From: Oscillospiraceae bacterium
GTDB taxonomy: Bacteria; Bacillota; Clostridia; Oscillospirales; Ruminococcaceae
Direction: 5' to 3'
Length of the DNA: 39,192 bases
Assembly (NCBI GenBank): GCA_015067025.1
Contig: SVNC01000003.1
Coordinates: forward strand, 154,383-193,574
The notes beneath the pieces are model-generated. The model was not told the DNA's origin and did not search any database. It saw only the letters and a list, made by a program, of their open reading frames with translations. The translations under genes and the position numbers were made by a program. Positions 7,124-16,287 of this stretch are shown one piece after another; positions within the stretch are counted from its first letter, which is position 1; each line of letters starts with the position of its first letter.

Positions 7124-7701
7124 TTTGATAGCTCCTTTACAAGCTCTTCAAGTGCCTTTGCTCTGTGACTTATCTTATTCTTTTCCTCGGCGGGTATGCA
7201 TGCCATACTGACGTCATCATCTATCATAAATATGGGATCATAACCAAAGCCGTTATCACCCATAGGCTCTTCTCCGATAAAGCCGTGACATTCTCCACTG
7301 ACGCATATTTCCGTTTCCTCATCCTTTATAAAGTAGAGAGAGCAGACGAATTTAGCACCACGAAGGCTTTTATCAATACCCTCAAGCTCTTCTAAAAGCT
7401 TATTCATTCTGTCCTTATCGGTGGCGTTTTCTCCTGCATATCTTGCAGAATAAACACCGGGAGCACCGTCAAGAAAATCTACTGCAAGTCCGCTGTCATC
7501 AGCAAGAACGGGCATTTTTGCAATTTCGTATATAGCCTGTGCCTTTATTCTCGCGTTTTCGCTGAAGGTCTCGCCATCCTCAACGATATCTATTTCTATC
7601 CCTGCCTCCTTCATAGATACAGGCTCATAACCAAGAGGAGATAAAATCTCCTTCATCTCTCTGATCTTACCCTGATTATTAGAGGCAATAATAAGTTTCA
7701 T
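7120..7701 (-). CDS. rdgB: RdgB/HAM1-family dITP/XTP pyrophosphatase
   Basis: This 193-aa protein opens with LIIASNNQGKIREMKEIL and has the LADDSGLAVDFLDGAPGVYSARYAG core at 66-90, with D69 as likely general base. It ends with the GYDPIF and HRAKAL blocks. It removes non-canonical purine triphosphates (dITP, XTP) from the nucleotide pool. I use the ATG at 7701, preceded by GAGGAAGG; a longer frame to 7761 would overlap ftsY and lacks family homology. Confidence 0.95.
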   Translation of the reverse strand: MKLIIASNNQGKIREMKEILSPLGYEPVSMKEAGIEIDIVEDGETFSENARIKAQAIYEIAKMPVLADDSGLAVDFLDGAPGVYSARYAGENATDKDRMNKLLEELEGIDKSLRGAKFVCSLYFIKDEETEICVSGECHGFIGEEPMGDNGFGYDPIFMIDDDVSMACIPAEEKNKISHRAKALEELVKELSK

Positions 7702-7720
7702 TATAAGTTTTCCTTCCTCT

Positions 7721-8629
7721 TTATTCACTGAATAAAGCTTCAACATAATCCTGCGGTACAAAATCCTGAAGGTCGTCTATTTTTTCTCCGACACCCACAA
7801 GCTTTACGGGTATACCCAGCTCTTCCTTTATAGGTATTATTATACCACCTTTTGCTGTTCCGTCAAGCTTTGTAAGAACAATACCTGTAATTTCCGCAGT
7901 TTCCTTAAAGAGTCTTGCCTGATTTACCGCATTCTGTCCCGTTGTTGCATCAAGCACTAAAAGCGTTTCTACTCTGCTGTCGGGCAGATTGTTGCTGATG
8001 ATCCTTGCAATCTTCTTAAGCTCGTCCATAAGATTTTTCTTATTATGAAGTCTGCCTGCAGTATCGCATATAATGACATCTGCATTTCTTGCCTTACCTG
8101 CCTGAAGCGCATCAAAAACAACTGCGGCAGGATCAGCACCCTCGGCGTGCTTTATTATATCAACGCCTGCTCTGTCAGTCCATACCTGAAGCTGTTCAAT
8201 AGCCGCCGCACGGAAGGTATCAGCCGCCGCTACTACTACCTTTTTGCCGTCACTCTTAAGATTGTGGGCAAGCTTTCCTATCGTAGTTGTCTTTCCTGCA
8301 CCGTTTACACCGATTACAAGAATTACCGTTGGCTTTGTATCAAGATTTAAAGAGTTATCACCCTCTAAAATCTCTGCAATGATATTCTTCAAAAGTCCCT
8401 TTACTTCGTTAGGATCAGTAGCACCTGTACGCTTTACCTCTTTTCTGAGGCTTTCACAGATGTTTGCGCTGGTCACAGCACCGATGTCGGAAAGAATAAG
8501 AGTTTCTTCGAGCTCCTCAAAGAAATCCTCGTCAATCTTTGTAAAAGAATTTATTACGCTCTGAAGCTTACCGGAAAGAGCGTCCTTTGTGTTTTTAAGT
8601 CCGTTTTTTAATTTTTCAAAAAAGCCCAT
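7721..8629 (-). CDS. ftsY: Signal recognition particle receptor FtsY
   Basis: This 302-aa protein consists almost only of the NG GTPase domain. It has a short N-terminal helix, then G1 GVNGAGKTTT (107-116), DTFRAAAIEQL, G3 DTAGRLHNKK and G4 TKLDGTAKGG. The acidic A domain of E. coli FtsY is absent, as is usual in Gram-positives. It docks SRP-ribosome complexes at the membrane for Sec insertion. It follows smc by 22 bases. Confidence 0.97.
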   Translation of the reverse strand: MGFFEKLKNGLKNTKDALSGKLQSVINSFTKIDEDFFEELEETLILSDIGAVTSANICESLRKEVKRTGATDPNEVKGLLKNIIAEILEGDNSLNLDTKPTVILVIGVNGAGKTTTIGKLAHNLKSDGKKVVVAAADTFRAAAIEQLQVWTDRAGVDIIKHAEGADPAAVVFDALQAGKARNADVIICDTAGRLHNKKNLMDELKKIARIISNNLPDSRVETLLVLDATTGQNAVNQARLFKETAEITGIVLTKLDGTAKGGIIIPIKEELGIPVKLVGVGEKIDDLQDFVPQDYVEALFSE

Positions 8630-8651
8630 TTATTTATTTCCTTATTTTAAA

Positions 8652-11600
8652 TTATTCGAGCTCCATATCAAGATCGTCAACGATTTCCTGCTTTAACAGT
8701 CTTGAAACGCCCTTTTCCTGCATATATACACCGTAAAGCACGTCACAAAGCTCGATAGTACCTCTTCTGTGAGTGATTACCATAAGCTGTGTGTTTCTTG
8801 AAAAACGCTTAAGATATGTAGCATATTTTTGTACGTTGGCTTCGTCAAGAGCCGCATCCACCTCGTCAAGCATACAGAAGGGTGTGGGTCTGTGAAGAAG
8901 TATTGCAAGATATATAGTCAGTGCTACCATTGACTTTTCGCCGCCTGATAAAAGTGAAAGGCTTCTTATTACCTTTCCCGGGGGAGCCGCATATATCTCT
9001 ACGTCGGAATTCAGTACGTCGTCGGGATTTGATAGCTCAAGTCTTGCTTCACCACCGCCGAATATTTCGGAGAACAGATTACCGAAATGCTTATTGATAC
9101 TGTTAAAGCTTTCGGTAAATCTCTGCCTTATATCACGGATAAGATCAGCAATCAACTTTTCAAGCTCCGCCTTTGAGGTCTCAACGTCCGTAAGCTGAGC
9201 GGAAAGCTCAGAATACCTTACTGAAAGCTCTTCAAGCTCTTCAATAGAACTGTAGTTTACGTTACCAAGTGCAGATATTTTACGCTTGATATCCGCAAGC
9301 TCGTTCTTTGCGTCAATTACGTCAGGAAGCTCTTCTGCCTTGTCCTTAGCTTCTGTCTTTGTTATTTCATATCTGTCCCAGAGATTTGTTATTATCTTCT
9401 CTGTCTGCGCTTCACAGGACAGCTTTCTTTCTTCCTGTCTTGCAAGCTCTGTACTGAATTTTTCCTTAGCTTCAGTAAGCTCTCTTATGCTCTTTCCTAT
9501 TTCACTTATCTTCTGCTCAACGGCGTTTGTAAGAGAAATATTATCAGCAATTTCCTTTTCACTACCGCTTGCCTGCTCGGATATCTTTTCGCAAAGAGCA
9601 TTTTTCTCTGCAATCTGCTTTCTGATATCTTCTATTTCCTTTTTCTTTTCTTCGATAAGCTGAAGGCTTTCATCGCCGCCTGAAAGTAATGCCCTTTCAG
9701 ACTGTTCTATGCCGTCAATACGGATTTCAAGAGCTTCAATATCCTTTTCGCAGGTAAGTACAGCAAGATTGTTTTCAGAAATTTTATCTGCAATTTCCTT
9801 CTTGCCGCTATCAGCCTTATCAAGATTTTCTCTCTGCTTTTCAAGGATAGCTTCGTTTTCTGAAAGAGTCTTTTCAAGAGCTTCAAGCTCCTTATTAAGC
9901 TCCTGCTTTTGCTTTTTGCCGTCTGCCGCTGTGATATCCTGCTTATCAAGCAGTTCTTCATTCATATCACGCTGAGACTGAAGTTGTGATAAAAGGCTCT
10001 TTACACCATCTCTTTCAGCTTCAAGTCTGGCAATTTTGGGAGCACATTCAGCAAGTATCTGAGCAAAGCCCTCCATCTCAAACGCCATCTTATTTACTTC
10101 CGCCTGTAAAGGCTTTAACTGTTCAGTTTCGTCATTTATCTTAAGAGAAAGCTTTTCGATAACCTCTGAAAGATCCGTAAGCTCCTGCTTTCTTGAAATG
10201 ATACCTGCATCATTCTTAACGCTACCGCCTGTGAAAGAACCGCCTGCATTGATGATCTGACCGTCAAGAGTAACTATCTTGAAGCGGTATCCGTATTTCT
10301 TAGCGATAACCGATGCAACATCAATATCTTCAACTACTGCGGTCTTACCGAGTATTGACTTTACGATGCCGTCATATTCCTTATCATAGCTTATAAGGTC
10401 TGCCGCCATACCCTCAAAGCCGTCCTCGTTTTCGAGTCCGTCCACTTCAAGAGTTTTACCCTTTACGCTTGTAAGAGGTAAGAAAGTAGCACGGCCAAGG
10501 TTATTATCCTTCAAATAACGCATACTGCGTTTTGCGGCATCCTCATTGTCGGTAACAACGTTCTGCATAATACCGCCTAAGGCTATTTCTATAGCAACGG
10601 TGTATCGCTTGTCCACGCTTATGATATCTGCAACGGTGCCTCTGATACCACTGAGTCTGCCTTGCTTTGCCGCGGAAACTACCGACTTTACACTTGCCGC
10701 AAAGCCCGCCATATTCTTGTCAATGCCATCAAGCACGTCATAACGGGAACGCTTTGCGTCATAGTCCTTCTTAAGTCCTTCAAGTGTTCGGCTTTGATTT
10801 TTAAGCTTTTCAGATTTACTTTCATAAAGCTTTTTATAGCCTGTCATCTTGTTTTCGGTTTCGGACTTTTCTTCTTCAGCCTCTTCAAGCTCGCTTTCAG
10901 TTTCAAGGAGCTTTTTCTTCTGAGCGGATATTTTTTCGCTAAGTTCTTCCACTGCCTCCTTAAGCTCTTCGGAACGCTGTGCCGCTTCCTTTTCAGAAAG
11001 TCCTAATTGCTCTATACGAAGATTTATCTGCGTCTTTTTAAGATAAAGGCGACCCTGCTCTTCATCAAGCTTTCTATACTCTTCGTCAAGGGTGCTGTTT
11101 TCTGCACTCAGTCCCGCAAGCTTTTTCGTAAGCTCTTCCGATGACTTTTTAAGTGCTTCTATCTCATTTTTCTTTTCTTCTATCTGTAAAGAAAGTGCCT
11201 TTTTATCTTCGATAAGCTTTTCTCTGCCCTGCTTACTGTCTGCAATTCTTTCTTCAAGCTGAGCTATATTTTCTTCAGCGTGGTGAATATCGTTTTCAAG
11301 TACGGCAATTTCCTGCTTAATGCCGTTTATCTTTTCTCTTGCTTCGCTACCCTTGTCCTGAAGAGTCTGTAAAGCCGCACGGAGTGACAGCTTCTTTTCG
11401 TTATTTTCATTTTCTTCCTCTTCAAGTCTTTTAATATCTCTGTCCAGATTCTGAAGCTGAGCTTCATTTAAAAGAATCTTATCTTCAGTTTCCTTAAGAG
11501 TTTTTTCAAGATTTGCAAGCTCATATACGCTGACAGAGATATCAAGCTTTTCTTCTCTTTCTAAAAGCACCTTTGCCTTTTTTGCCTTTTCAGCCTGCTT

Positions 11601-12218
11601 TTCTAATACGGGGAGTCTTTCTTCAAGCTCCTTTGCAATATCTCTTATACGAAGAAGATTTTCTTCTGTGTGCTTTAATTTGTTTTCAGCGTCCTTTTTC
11701 TGAGCTAAGAATTTAGAAACGCCTGCCGCTTCTTCAAACACCTCACGGCGTTTGCTACCTGCGGATTCTACGATTTCGGACACCTTACCCTGACCGATAA
11801 CGCTGTAACCGTCTCTGCCAAGACCTGTACCCATAAAAAGCTCATGAATATTTTTGAGCAGGGATTTTGCACCGTTTATCTTATATTCACTTTCACCGCT
11901 TCTGTAAAGCTTACGGGATATTACTACCTCGTCGCTGTCAATACGCAGTGCTCTGTCAGAGTTATCAATGGTGAGTGCCACCTTTGCAAAGCCCATAGGC
12001 TTTCTTCTGACGGTACCGTGGAAGATGACGTCCTCCATCTTATCTCCACGCAGACTTTTAGCGCCCTGCTCTCCCATTACCCAGCGCAGTGCGTCACTTA
12101 TATTACTTTTGCCGTTGCCGTTACTACCGACTACGGCGGTCATTTTCTTGTCAAACGTCAGTATGGTCTTATCGGGAAATGATTTAAACCCGTATATTTC
12201 CATAGATTTAAAAAACAT
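8652..12218 (-). CDS. smc: Chromosome segregation ATPase SMC
   Basis: At 1188 aa it is full length. Walker A is GSNGNGKSN (31-39), slightly off the common GPNGSGKSN. Long coiled coils run about 165-500 and 670-1030 and flank a hinge near 515-650 (GRLSGIRGTVAD... to GGSFTGGSVK). The signature LLSGGEKSMVAL and Walker B FCMLDEVDAALDEAN are near the C-terminus. It forms condensin with ScpA/ScpB, which are not encoded in this window. Its ATG overlaps the radical SAM stop as TAATG, so it is translationally coupled. Confidence 0.98.
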   Translation of the reverse strand: MFFKSMEIYGFKSFPDKTILTFDKKMTAVVGSNGNGKSNISDALRWVMGEQGAKSLRGDKMEDVIFHGTVRRKPMGFAKVALTIDNSDRALRIDSDEVVISRKLYRSGESEYKINGAKSLLKNIHELFMGTGLGRDGYSVIGQGKVSEIVESAGSKRREVFEEAAGVSKFLAQKKDAENKLKHTEENLLRIRDIAKELEERLPVLEKQAEKAKKAKVLLEREEKLDISVSVYELANLEKTLKETEDKILLNEAQLQNLDRDIKRLEEEENENNEKKLSLRAALQTLQDKGSEAREKINGIKQEIAVLENDIHHAEENIAQLEERIADSKQGREKLIEDKKALSLQIEEKKNEIEALKKSSEELTKKLAGLSAENSTLDEEYRKLDEEQGRLYLKKTQINLRIEQLGLSEKEAAQRSEELKEAVEELSEKISAQKKKLLETESELEEAEEEKSETENKMTGYKKLYESKSEKLKNQSRTLEGLKKDYDAKRSRYDVLDGIDKNMAGFAASVKSVVSAAKQGRLSGIRGTVADIISVDKRYTVAIEIALGGIMQNVVTDNEDAAKRSMRYLKDNNLGRATFLPLTSVKGKTLEVDGLENEDGFEGMAADLISYDKEYDGIVKSILGKTAVVEDIDVASVIAKKYGYRFKIVTLDGQIINAGGSFTGGSVKNDAGIISRKQELTDLSEVIEKLSLKINDETEQLKPLQAEVNKMAFEMEGFAQILAECAPKIARLEAERDGVKSLLSQLQSQRDMNEELLDKQDITAADGKKQKQELNKELEALEKTLSENEAILEKQRENLDKADSGKKEIADKISENNLAVLTCEKDIEALEIRIDGIEQSERALLSGGDESLQLIEEKKKEIEDIRKQIAEKNALCEKISEQASGSEKEIADNISLTNAVEQKISEIGKSIRELTEAKEKFSTELARQEERKLSCEAQTEKIITNLWDRYEITKTEAKDKAEELPDVIDAKNELADIKRKISALGNVNYSSIEELEELSVRYSELSAQLTDVETSKAELEKLIADLIRDIRQRFTESFNSINKHFGNLFSEIFGGGEARLELSNPDDVLNSDVEIYAAPPGKVIRSLSLLSGGEKSMVALTIYLAILLHRPTPFCMLDEVDAALDEANVQKYATYLKRFSRNTQLMVITHRRGTIELCDVLYGVYMQEKGVSRLLKQEIVDDLDMELE

Positions 12219-13210
12219 TAATTAATCCTCTCTGCACGAAGCTTTGTGCCTTTTTCCTCTTTTATCTTAAAGGTTATATTTTTCCCCTGCAGGATATTAC
12301 GGTTATAGCCGCCCTGCCCTATTATTTTGCTGATATTGCTCTTATCGGTATAGAATACGTACTTGCCTCCGTTTTCAGTAACGGCTAACATCTTTTCTAA
12401 ATAAAGTCTGCTTTCCGCTATTTCACGAAGAGCGGGGTGATACACACCGCCCGTCATATTCTTTTCCACGTCATCACTTGCGTGAAGCCCCATTCTTATT
12501 ACCGGGATGCCCGCTTTATCGAACGTTTTTAAAAGCTCTGCACATAGATCCACAGTTTCATCAAAGCTAAAGGTTTTATATGTTCCCTTTTCACGGAGTT
12601 CATCAAGCTCCGTGCCCTTAAGTATAACCGTGGGATATATTCTTACCGTATCGGGAGAAAGCTTAATAAATTCTTCTGCCGTATACACACATCTATCGGG
12701 AGTATCTTTATACAGTCCCGTCATCATTTGCAGTCCAAGCTCAAAGCCGTAGGACTTTATAAGCTTTGCCGCCTTTCTGACGTCCTCAGCCGTATGACCT
12801 CTGCGGTTGGCACAAAGCACCTCGTCAGACATACTCTGTGCACCAAGCTCTATTGCAGTCATACCATAACTTTTTAGGATAGTCAGCACCTCATCATCTA
12901 TGCAGTCCGGTCTTGTAGAACAACGGATACCGCAGAACTGTGCAGGGTATTCCTTTACAAAATCTGACGCCACCTTTAAAAGACTGCACATATATTCTTT
13001 GTCTATAGCGGTAAAGCTACCGCCGAAAAAGGCTATCTGTGCTGTCTTTTCGGTCTTTTCAAGATGTGGCTGTTGCTCTTTTAAAAGCTCATACAAAGCA
13101 TCGGGAGTTATCTGCTCACTATGTCCGCTGATGGTACGCTGATTACAAAAGCTGCAGGTATTTTTGCATCCGTTATGCGGTATAAATACCGAAATGTTAG
13201 TTTGTTTCAT
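12218..13210 (-). CDS. Radical SAM protein, Elp3-like without acetyltransferase domain
   Basis: This 330-aa protein has the cluster motif C15-x3-C19-x2-C22 (GCKNTCSFCNQ). FFGGSFTAID follows, then CSTRPDCID, ELGAQSMSDEVL and GLQMMTGLYKDT, the order seen in Elp3-type radical SAM proteins. There is no GNAT domain. It is commonly found between rnc and smc in Clostridia, but the substrate is not known to me; tRNA or another RNA is a guess. The frame overlaps rnc by 14 bases. Confidence 0.88.
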   Translation of the reverse strand: MKQTNISVFIPHNGCKNTCSFCNQRTISGHSEQITPDALYELLKEQQPHLEKTEKTAQIAFFGGSFTAIDKEYMCSLLKVASDFVKEYPAQFCGIRCSTRPDCIDDEVLTILKSYGMTAIELGAQSMSDEVLCANRRGHTAEDVRKAAKLIKSYGFELGLQMMTGLYKDTPDRCVYTAEEFIKLSPDTVRIYPTVILKGTELDELREKGTYKTFSFDETVDLCAELLKTFDKAGIPVIRMGLHASDDVEKNMTGGVYHPALREIAESRLYLEKMLAVTENGGKYVFYTDKSNISKIIGQGGYNRNILQGKNITFKIKEEKGTKLRAERIN

Positions 13211-13877
13211 ATCCCATAAGGCTTATTGCCTCTCTTGCGGCGTTCTGCTCCGCTTCTTTCTTACTTTTGCCTGTGCCTGTTCCTATTATCTGACCGTTGA
13301 GCAGTACGTTTGCGGTAAACTGCTTATTATGTGCCTGACCGCTTTCTGCGGCTATTTCATAGGCGATCTTCTCTTCGGGGTTCTGCTGGATTATCTCCTG
13401 AAGTACAGTCTTGTAATCGCCCAGCAGGAATTTACCGTTTGCTAATTTTTCAAGAGGTGGTATAAAGGGGAGAATAAAGCTTCTTGCCGCTTCGATACCA
13501 CCGTCAAGATAAATTGCCGCTATAAGTGCTTCAAAAGCGTCTGCAAGAATAGAATGTCTGTCCCTGCCGCCTGTCATTTCTTCGCCTTTTCCCAGGAAAA
13601 TATACTTACCTAAATCTATTTTCCTTGCAAAAGGATAGAGTGCATTTTCACATACTACGCCTGCACGGATCTTTGTAAGCTGTCCTTCAGGCATATTTTT
13701 GAGATTTTCAAAAAGATATTTTGATACAACGATACTCAGTACGCTGTCGCCCAAAAATTCCAGTCTTTCATTGCTTTTAAGATGCTTTCCGTTTGTGAAG
13801 GAGGAATGTGTAAGTGCTTCCTCTAAAAGCTTTTCATTCTTAAAAGTGTAGCCTATCTTTTTTTGTAGCTCTTTCAT
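13197..13877 (-). CDS. rnc: Ribonuclease III
   Basis: This 226-aa protein has the catalytic signature ERLEFLGDSVL (37-47, E40 and D44), a second acidic cluster in ILADAFEALIAAIYLDGG, and a C-terminal double-stranded-RNA-binding domain ending KKEAEQNAAREAISLMG. It processes rRNA precursors and structured mRNA. I start it at 13877 with GAAAGGAAAAG upstream; the longer frame to 13919 crosses the hairpin at 13907-13931. Confidence 0.96.
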   Translation of the reverse strand: MKELQKKIGYTFKNEKLLEEALTHSSFTNGKHLKSNERLEFLGDSVLSIVVSKYLFENLKNMPEGQLTKIRAGVVCENALYPFARKIDLGKYIFLGKGEEMTGGRDRHSILADAFEALIAAIYLDGGIEAARSFILPFIPPLEKLANGKFLLGDYKTVLQEIIQQNPEEKIAYEIAAESGQAHNKQFTANVLLNGQIIGTGTGKSKKEAEQNAAREAISLMGYETN

Positions 13878-13906
13878 CTGACTTTTCCTTTCTGTAAAAT
13901 TTTTAT

Positions 13907-13931
13907 GAAGGGGACGCAAAAAGTCCCCTTC
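13907..13931 (-). terminator. Hairpin between plsX and rnc (weak or partial terminator)
   Basis: GAAGGGGAC (13907-13915) pairs with GTCCCCTTC (13923-13931) around a seven-base loop. In the minus direction the following bases are AUAAAAAUUUU, not a clean U-run. It may be a processing or attenuating structure that separates lipid (plsX) from RNA-processing (rnc) expression. Confidence 0.45.
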
Positions 13932-13941
13932 GGATTTTTAT

Positions 13942-14943
13942 TTATTCAGCCGTTTCAAGATTTGCAAGTGCCTTTGTCATTTCTTCAATAACGTTGCCCT
14001 CTACAAACTGCTTTGCCTGACGGATTGCGTTCTTGAACGCAAGGGCGTCACTACTGCCGTGTGCCTTGATAACAGGCTTTGCAGTACCTAAAAGGGGTGA
14101 ACCGCCTACTTCGCGATAATCCATCTGCTTAGAAACGGACTTGATGCCCTTCATGCAGAATAATGCGCCGACTTTTGAAAGTCCGCCACCGAAGATTCTT
14201 TCCTTCAGTGCCTTCTTCATAAACTTGCCCATACCTTCAACAGTCTTTAAGTACACGTTGCCTGTAAAGCCGTCTGTTACAACTACGTCAACAGCACCCT
14301 GTGCCGCATCTCTCGCTTCCACGTTACCTGTAAAATTAAGATCGCTGTTCTTTAAAAGTGCATAGGTCTGAAGTTCTAAATCTCTGCCCTTTTCTTCTTC
14401 TGCACCAACGTTTAAAAGTCCTACCTTGGGCTTTGCAATGCCCATAACCTTGTTCATATAAACACTGCCCATTACAGCAAACTGTCTTAACATATCAGGG
14501 CGGCAGTCCACGTTTGCACCACCGTCAAGCAGAATGTACAGATTATCAACGCCGGGCATTACAGGAGTTAAAGAAGGACGCTTTACTCCCTTTATACGTT
14601 TTACTATAAGAGTACCGCCCATAACGAGTGCCGCTGTACTGCCTGCACTTACCATAGCGTCAGCCTTACCCTCTGCCACCATTGTAAGAGCAACACCCAT
14701 AGAGCTGTTCTTCTTTTCCTTTAAGATCTTCTTAGGGTCATCCTCTATTTCAATAACGCCGTCAGCTTCGGCGTATTCGATGCCATCCTTTGAAAGACCA
14801 AGCTTTGCAAAGCATTCGTCAAGTTTTTTGGTATCTCCTGACAGAACGACTGTTACACCGTATTCCTTTACAGCTTCTACCGCACCCTTAACTACCTCGT
14901 CAGGAGCGTTATCGCCGCCAAAAGCGTCTACTACAATTTTCAT
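13942..14943 (-). CDS. plsX: Phosphate acyltransferase PlsX
   Basis: This 333-aa protein opens with IVVDAFGGDNAP, the PlsX signature. It continues with KKNSSMGVALTMVAEGKADAMVSAGSTAALV, LLDGGANVDC and VTDGFTGNVYLKTVEG. It converts acyl-ACP to acyl-phosphate for PlsY. In most Firmicutes acpP follows plsX; here no acyl-carrier gene lies between plsX and rnc, only a hairpin. Confidence 0.97.
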   Translation of the reverse strand: MKIVVDAFGGDNAPDEVVKGAVEAVKEYGVTVVLSGDTKKLDECFAKLGLSKDGIEYAEADGVIEIEDDPKKILKEKKNSSMGVALTMVAEGKADAMVSAGSTAALVMGGTLIVKRIKGVKRPSLTPVMPGVDNLYILLDGGANVDCRPDMLRQFAVMGSVYMNKVMGIAKPKVGLLNVGAEEEKGRDLELQTYALLKNSDLNFTGNVEARDAAQGAVDVVVTDGFTGNVYLKTVEGMGKFMKKALKERIFGGGLSKVGALFCMKGIKSVSKQMDYREVGGSPLLGTAKPVIKAHGSSDALAFKNAIRQAKQFVEGNVIEEMTKALANLETAE

Positions 14944-14961
14944 AAAAAAGTCCTTTCCGTA

Positions 14962-16266
14962 TTATAACTGAGCATCCAGTGCCGCTTTAAGCTCGCTAAG
15001 TCCTCTGTCAGCGATAGTGCGATATCTCAGTTTCTTATCCTTTATTCTTTCTTCTAAAGCCGGGAGAATGCCCATATTGGCACCCATCGGCTGAAAATCC
15101 TTATTTTCTGTGCTTATATGCTTTGATAAAGCCGCTGTCATACAGGTATCAGGTAAATTCAAAGGCTCTTTTCCCATAAGTCTGTGTGCTAAATTTATAC
15201 CTGCTACTATACCCGATGCCGCACTTTCAACATATCCCTCAACTCCTGTTATCTGTCCTGCAAAATAGATATTATCGCTGTCTTTCAGCATAAAGTTCTT
15301 GTCAAGAAGCTGAGGACCGTTTAAAAACGTATTTCTGTGCATAACGCCGTATCTTACAAATTCAGCGTTCTGAAGGCCTGTTATCATTGAAAATACTCTT
15401 TTCTGCTCGCCGAATTTCAGATTTGTCTGAAAGCCCACGAGATTATATAAAGTACCCTCATTATTCTCTTTTCTGAGCTGGACTACCGCATAGGGTCTTC
15501 TGCCTGTTCTGGGGTCAGTAAGCCCAACCGGCTTCATACATCCGTATCTTACGCTTTCTATACCACGCTTTGCAAGTACCTCAACCGGCATACAGCCCTC
15601 ATACACCTTTAAGTTTTCGAAGGTTTTCAGCGGTACGCTTTCGGCGTTTACAAGCTCGTTATAAAAGGCTTCATATTCTCCCCTTGTCATAGGGCAATTG
15701 ATGTAATCCGCTTCACCCTTATCGTATCTTGTGGCGAAAAAGGCAAGAGACATATCAATGCTTTCTGCAGTTACTATAGGTGCCGCTGCATCGTAAAAAC
15801 TCAGCTGTTCGCCGCATCTTTCCCTTATTTTTTCTGCAAAAGCATCGCTTGTAAGAGGTCCTGTCGCAATTATAGTATTGCTTTTAGGAAACTCAGTAAT
15901 CTCCTCTGATACTATCTCTATATTAGGATGATTTTTTATAGCCTCTGTCACAGCATCTGAGAAAAGCTCACGATTTACTGCAAGCGCTCCGCCTGCACTT
16001 ACCTTCGTCTTTTCCGCCGCCTGCATGGTAACAGAACCCATATATCGCATTTCTTCCTTTAACATTCCGCAGGCACTTGCCGTATCTGCAGATTTAAGAG
16101 AGTTACTGCATACAAGCTCTGCAAAGCCGCTGTATTTATGAGCAGGAGAGTACTTCTGTGGCTTCATCTCGCAAAGACGCACCTTAAAGCCTCTGTTTGC
16201 AAGTGCCCATGCCGCCTCACAGCCGGCAAGTCCTGCACCTATTACAGTCACCTGTTTTGTATCCAA
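14962..16266 (-). CDS. trmFO: tRNA uracil-54 methyltransferase TrmFO (folate-dependent)
   Basis: This 434-aa flavoprotein has the dinucleotide-binding motif VIGAGLAGCEAAWAL near the N-terminus. The family blocks FAELVCSNSLKS, YGCMKPVGLTDPRTG, LVGFQTNLKFGEQKR and FAGQITGVEGYVESAASG are all present. It makes ribothymidine at position 54 of tRNA using methylene-tetrahydrofolate and FADH2. The start is UUG at 16266, backed by GAAAGGGGAAAA. It is immediately downstream of topA, the usual Firmicutes pairing. Confidence 0.97.
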   Translation of the reverse strand: MDTKQVTVIGAGLAGCEAAWALANRGFKVRLCEMKPQKYSPAHKYSGFAELVCSNSLKSADTASACGMLKEEMRYMGSVTMQAAEKTKVSAGGALAVNRELFSDAVTEAIKNHPNIEIVSEEITEFPKSNTIIATGPLTSDAFAEKIRERCGEQLSFYDAAAPIVTAESIDMSLAFFATRYDKGEADYINCPMTRGEYEAFYNELVNAESVPLKTFENLKVYEGCMPVEVLAKRGIESVRYGCMKPVGLTDPRTGRRPYAVVQLRKENNEGTLYNLVGFQTNLKFGEQKRVFSMITGLQNAEFVRYGVMHRNTFLNGPQLLDKNFMLKDSDNIYFAGQITGVEGYVESAASGIVAGINLAHRLMGKEPLNLPDTCMTAALSKHISTENKDFQPMGANMGILPALEERIKDKKLRYRTIADRGLSELKAALDAQL

Positions 16267-16287
16267 TTATTTTTCCCCTTTCGGAGC

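Noticed and set aside
9286-11006. Serine/phenylalanine-rich plus-strand frames inside smc
   Set aside because: They are shadows of the Glu/Lys/Leu-rich coiled coil of smc read on the other strand.
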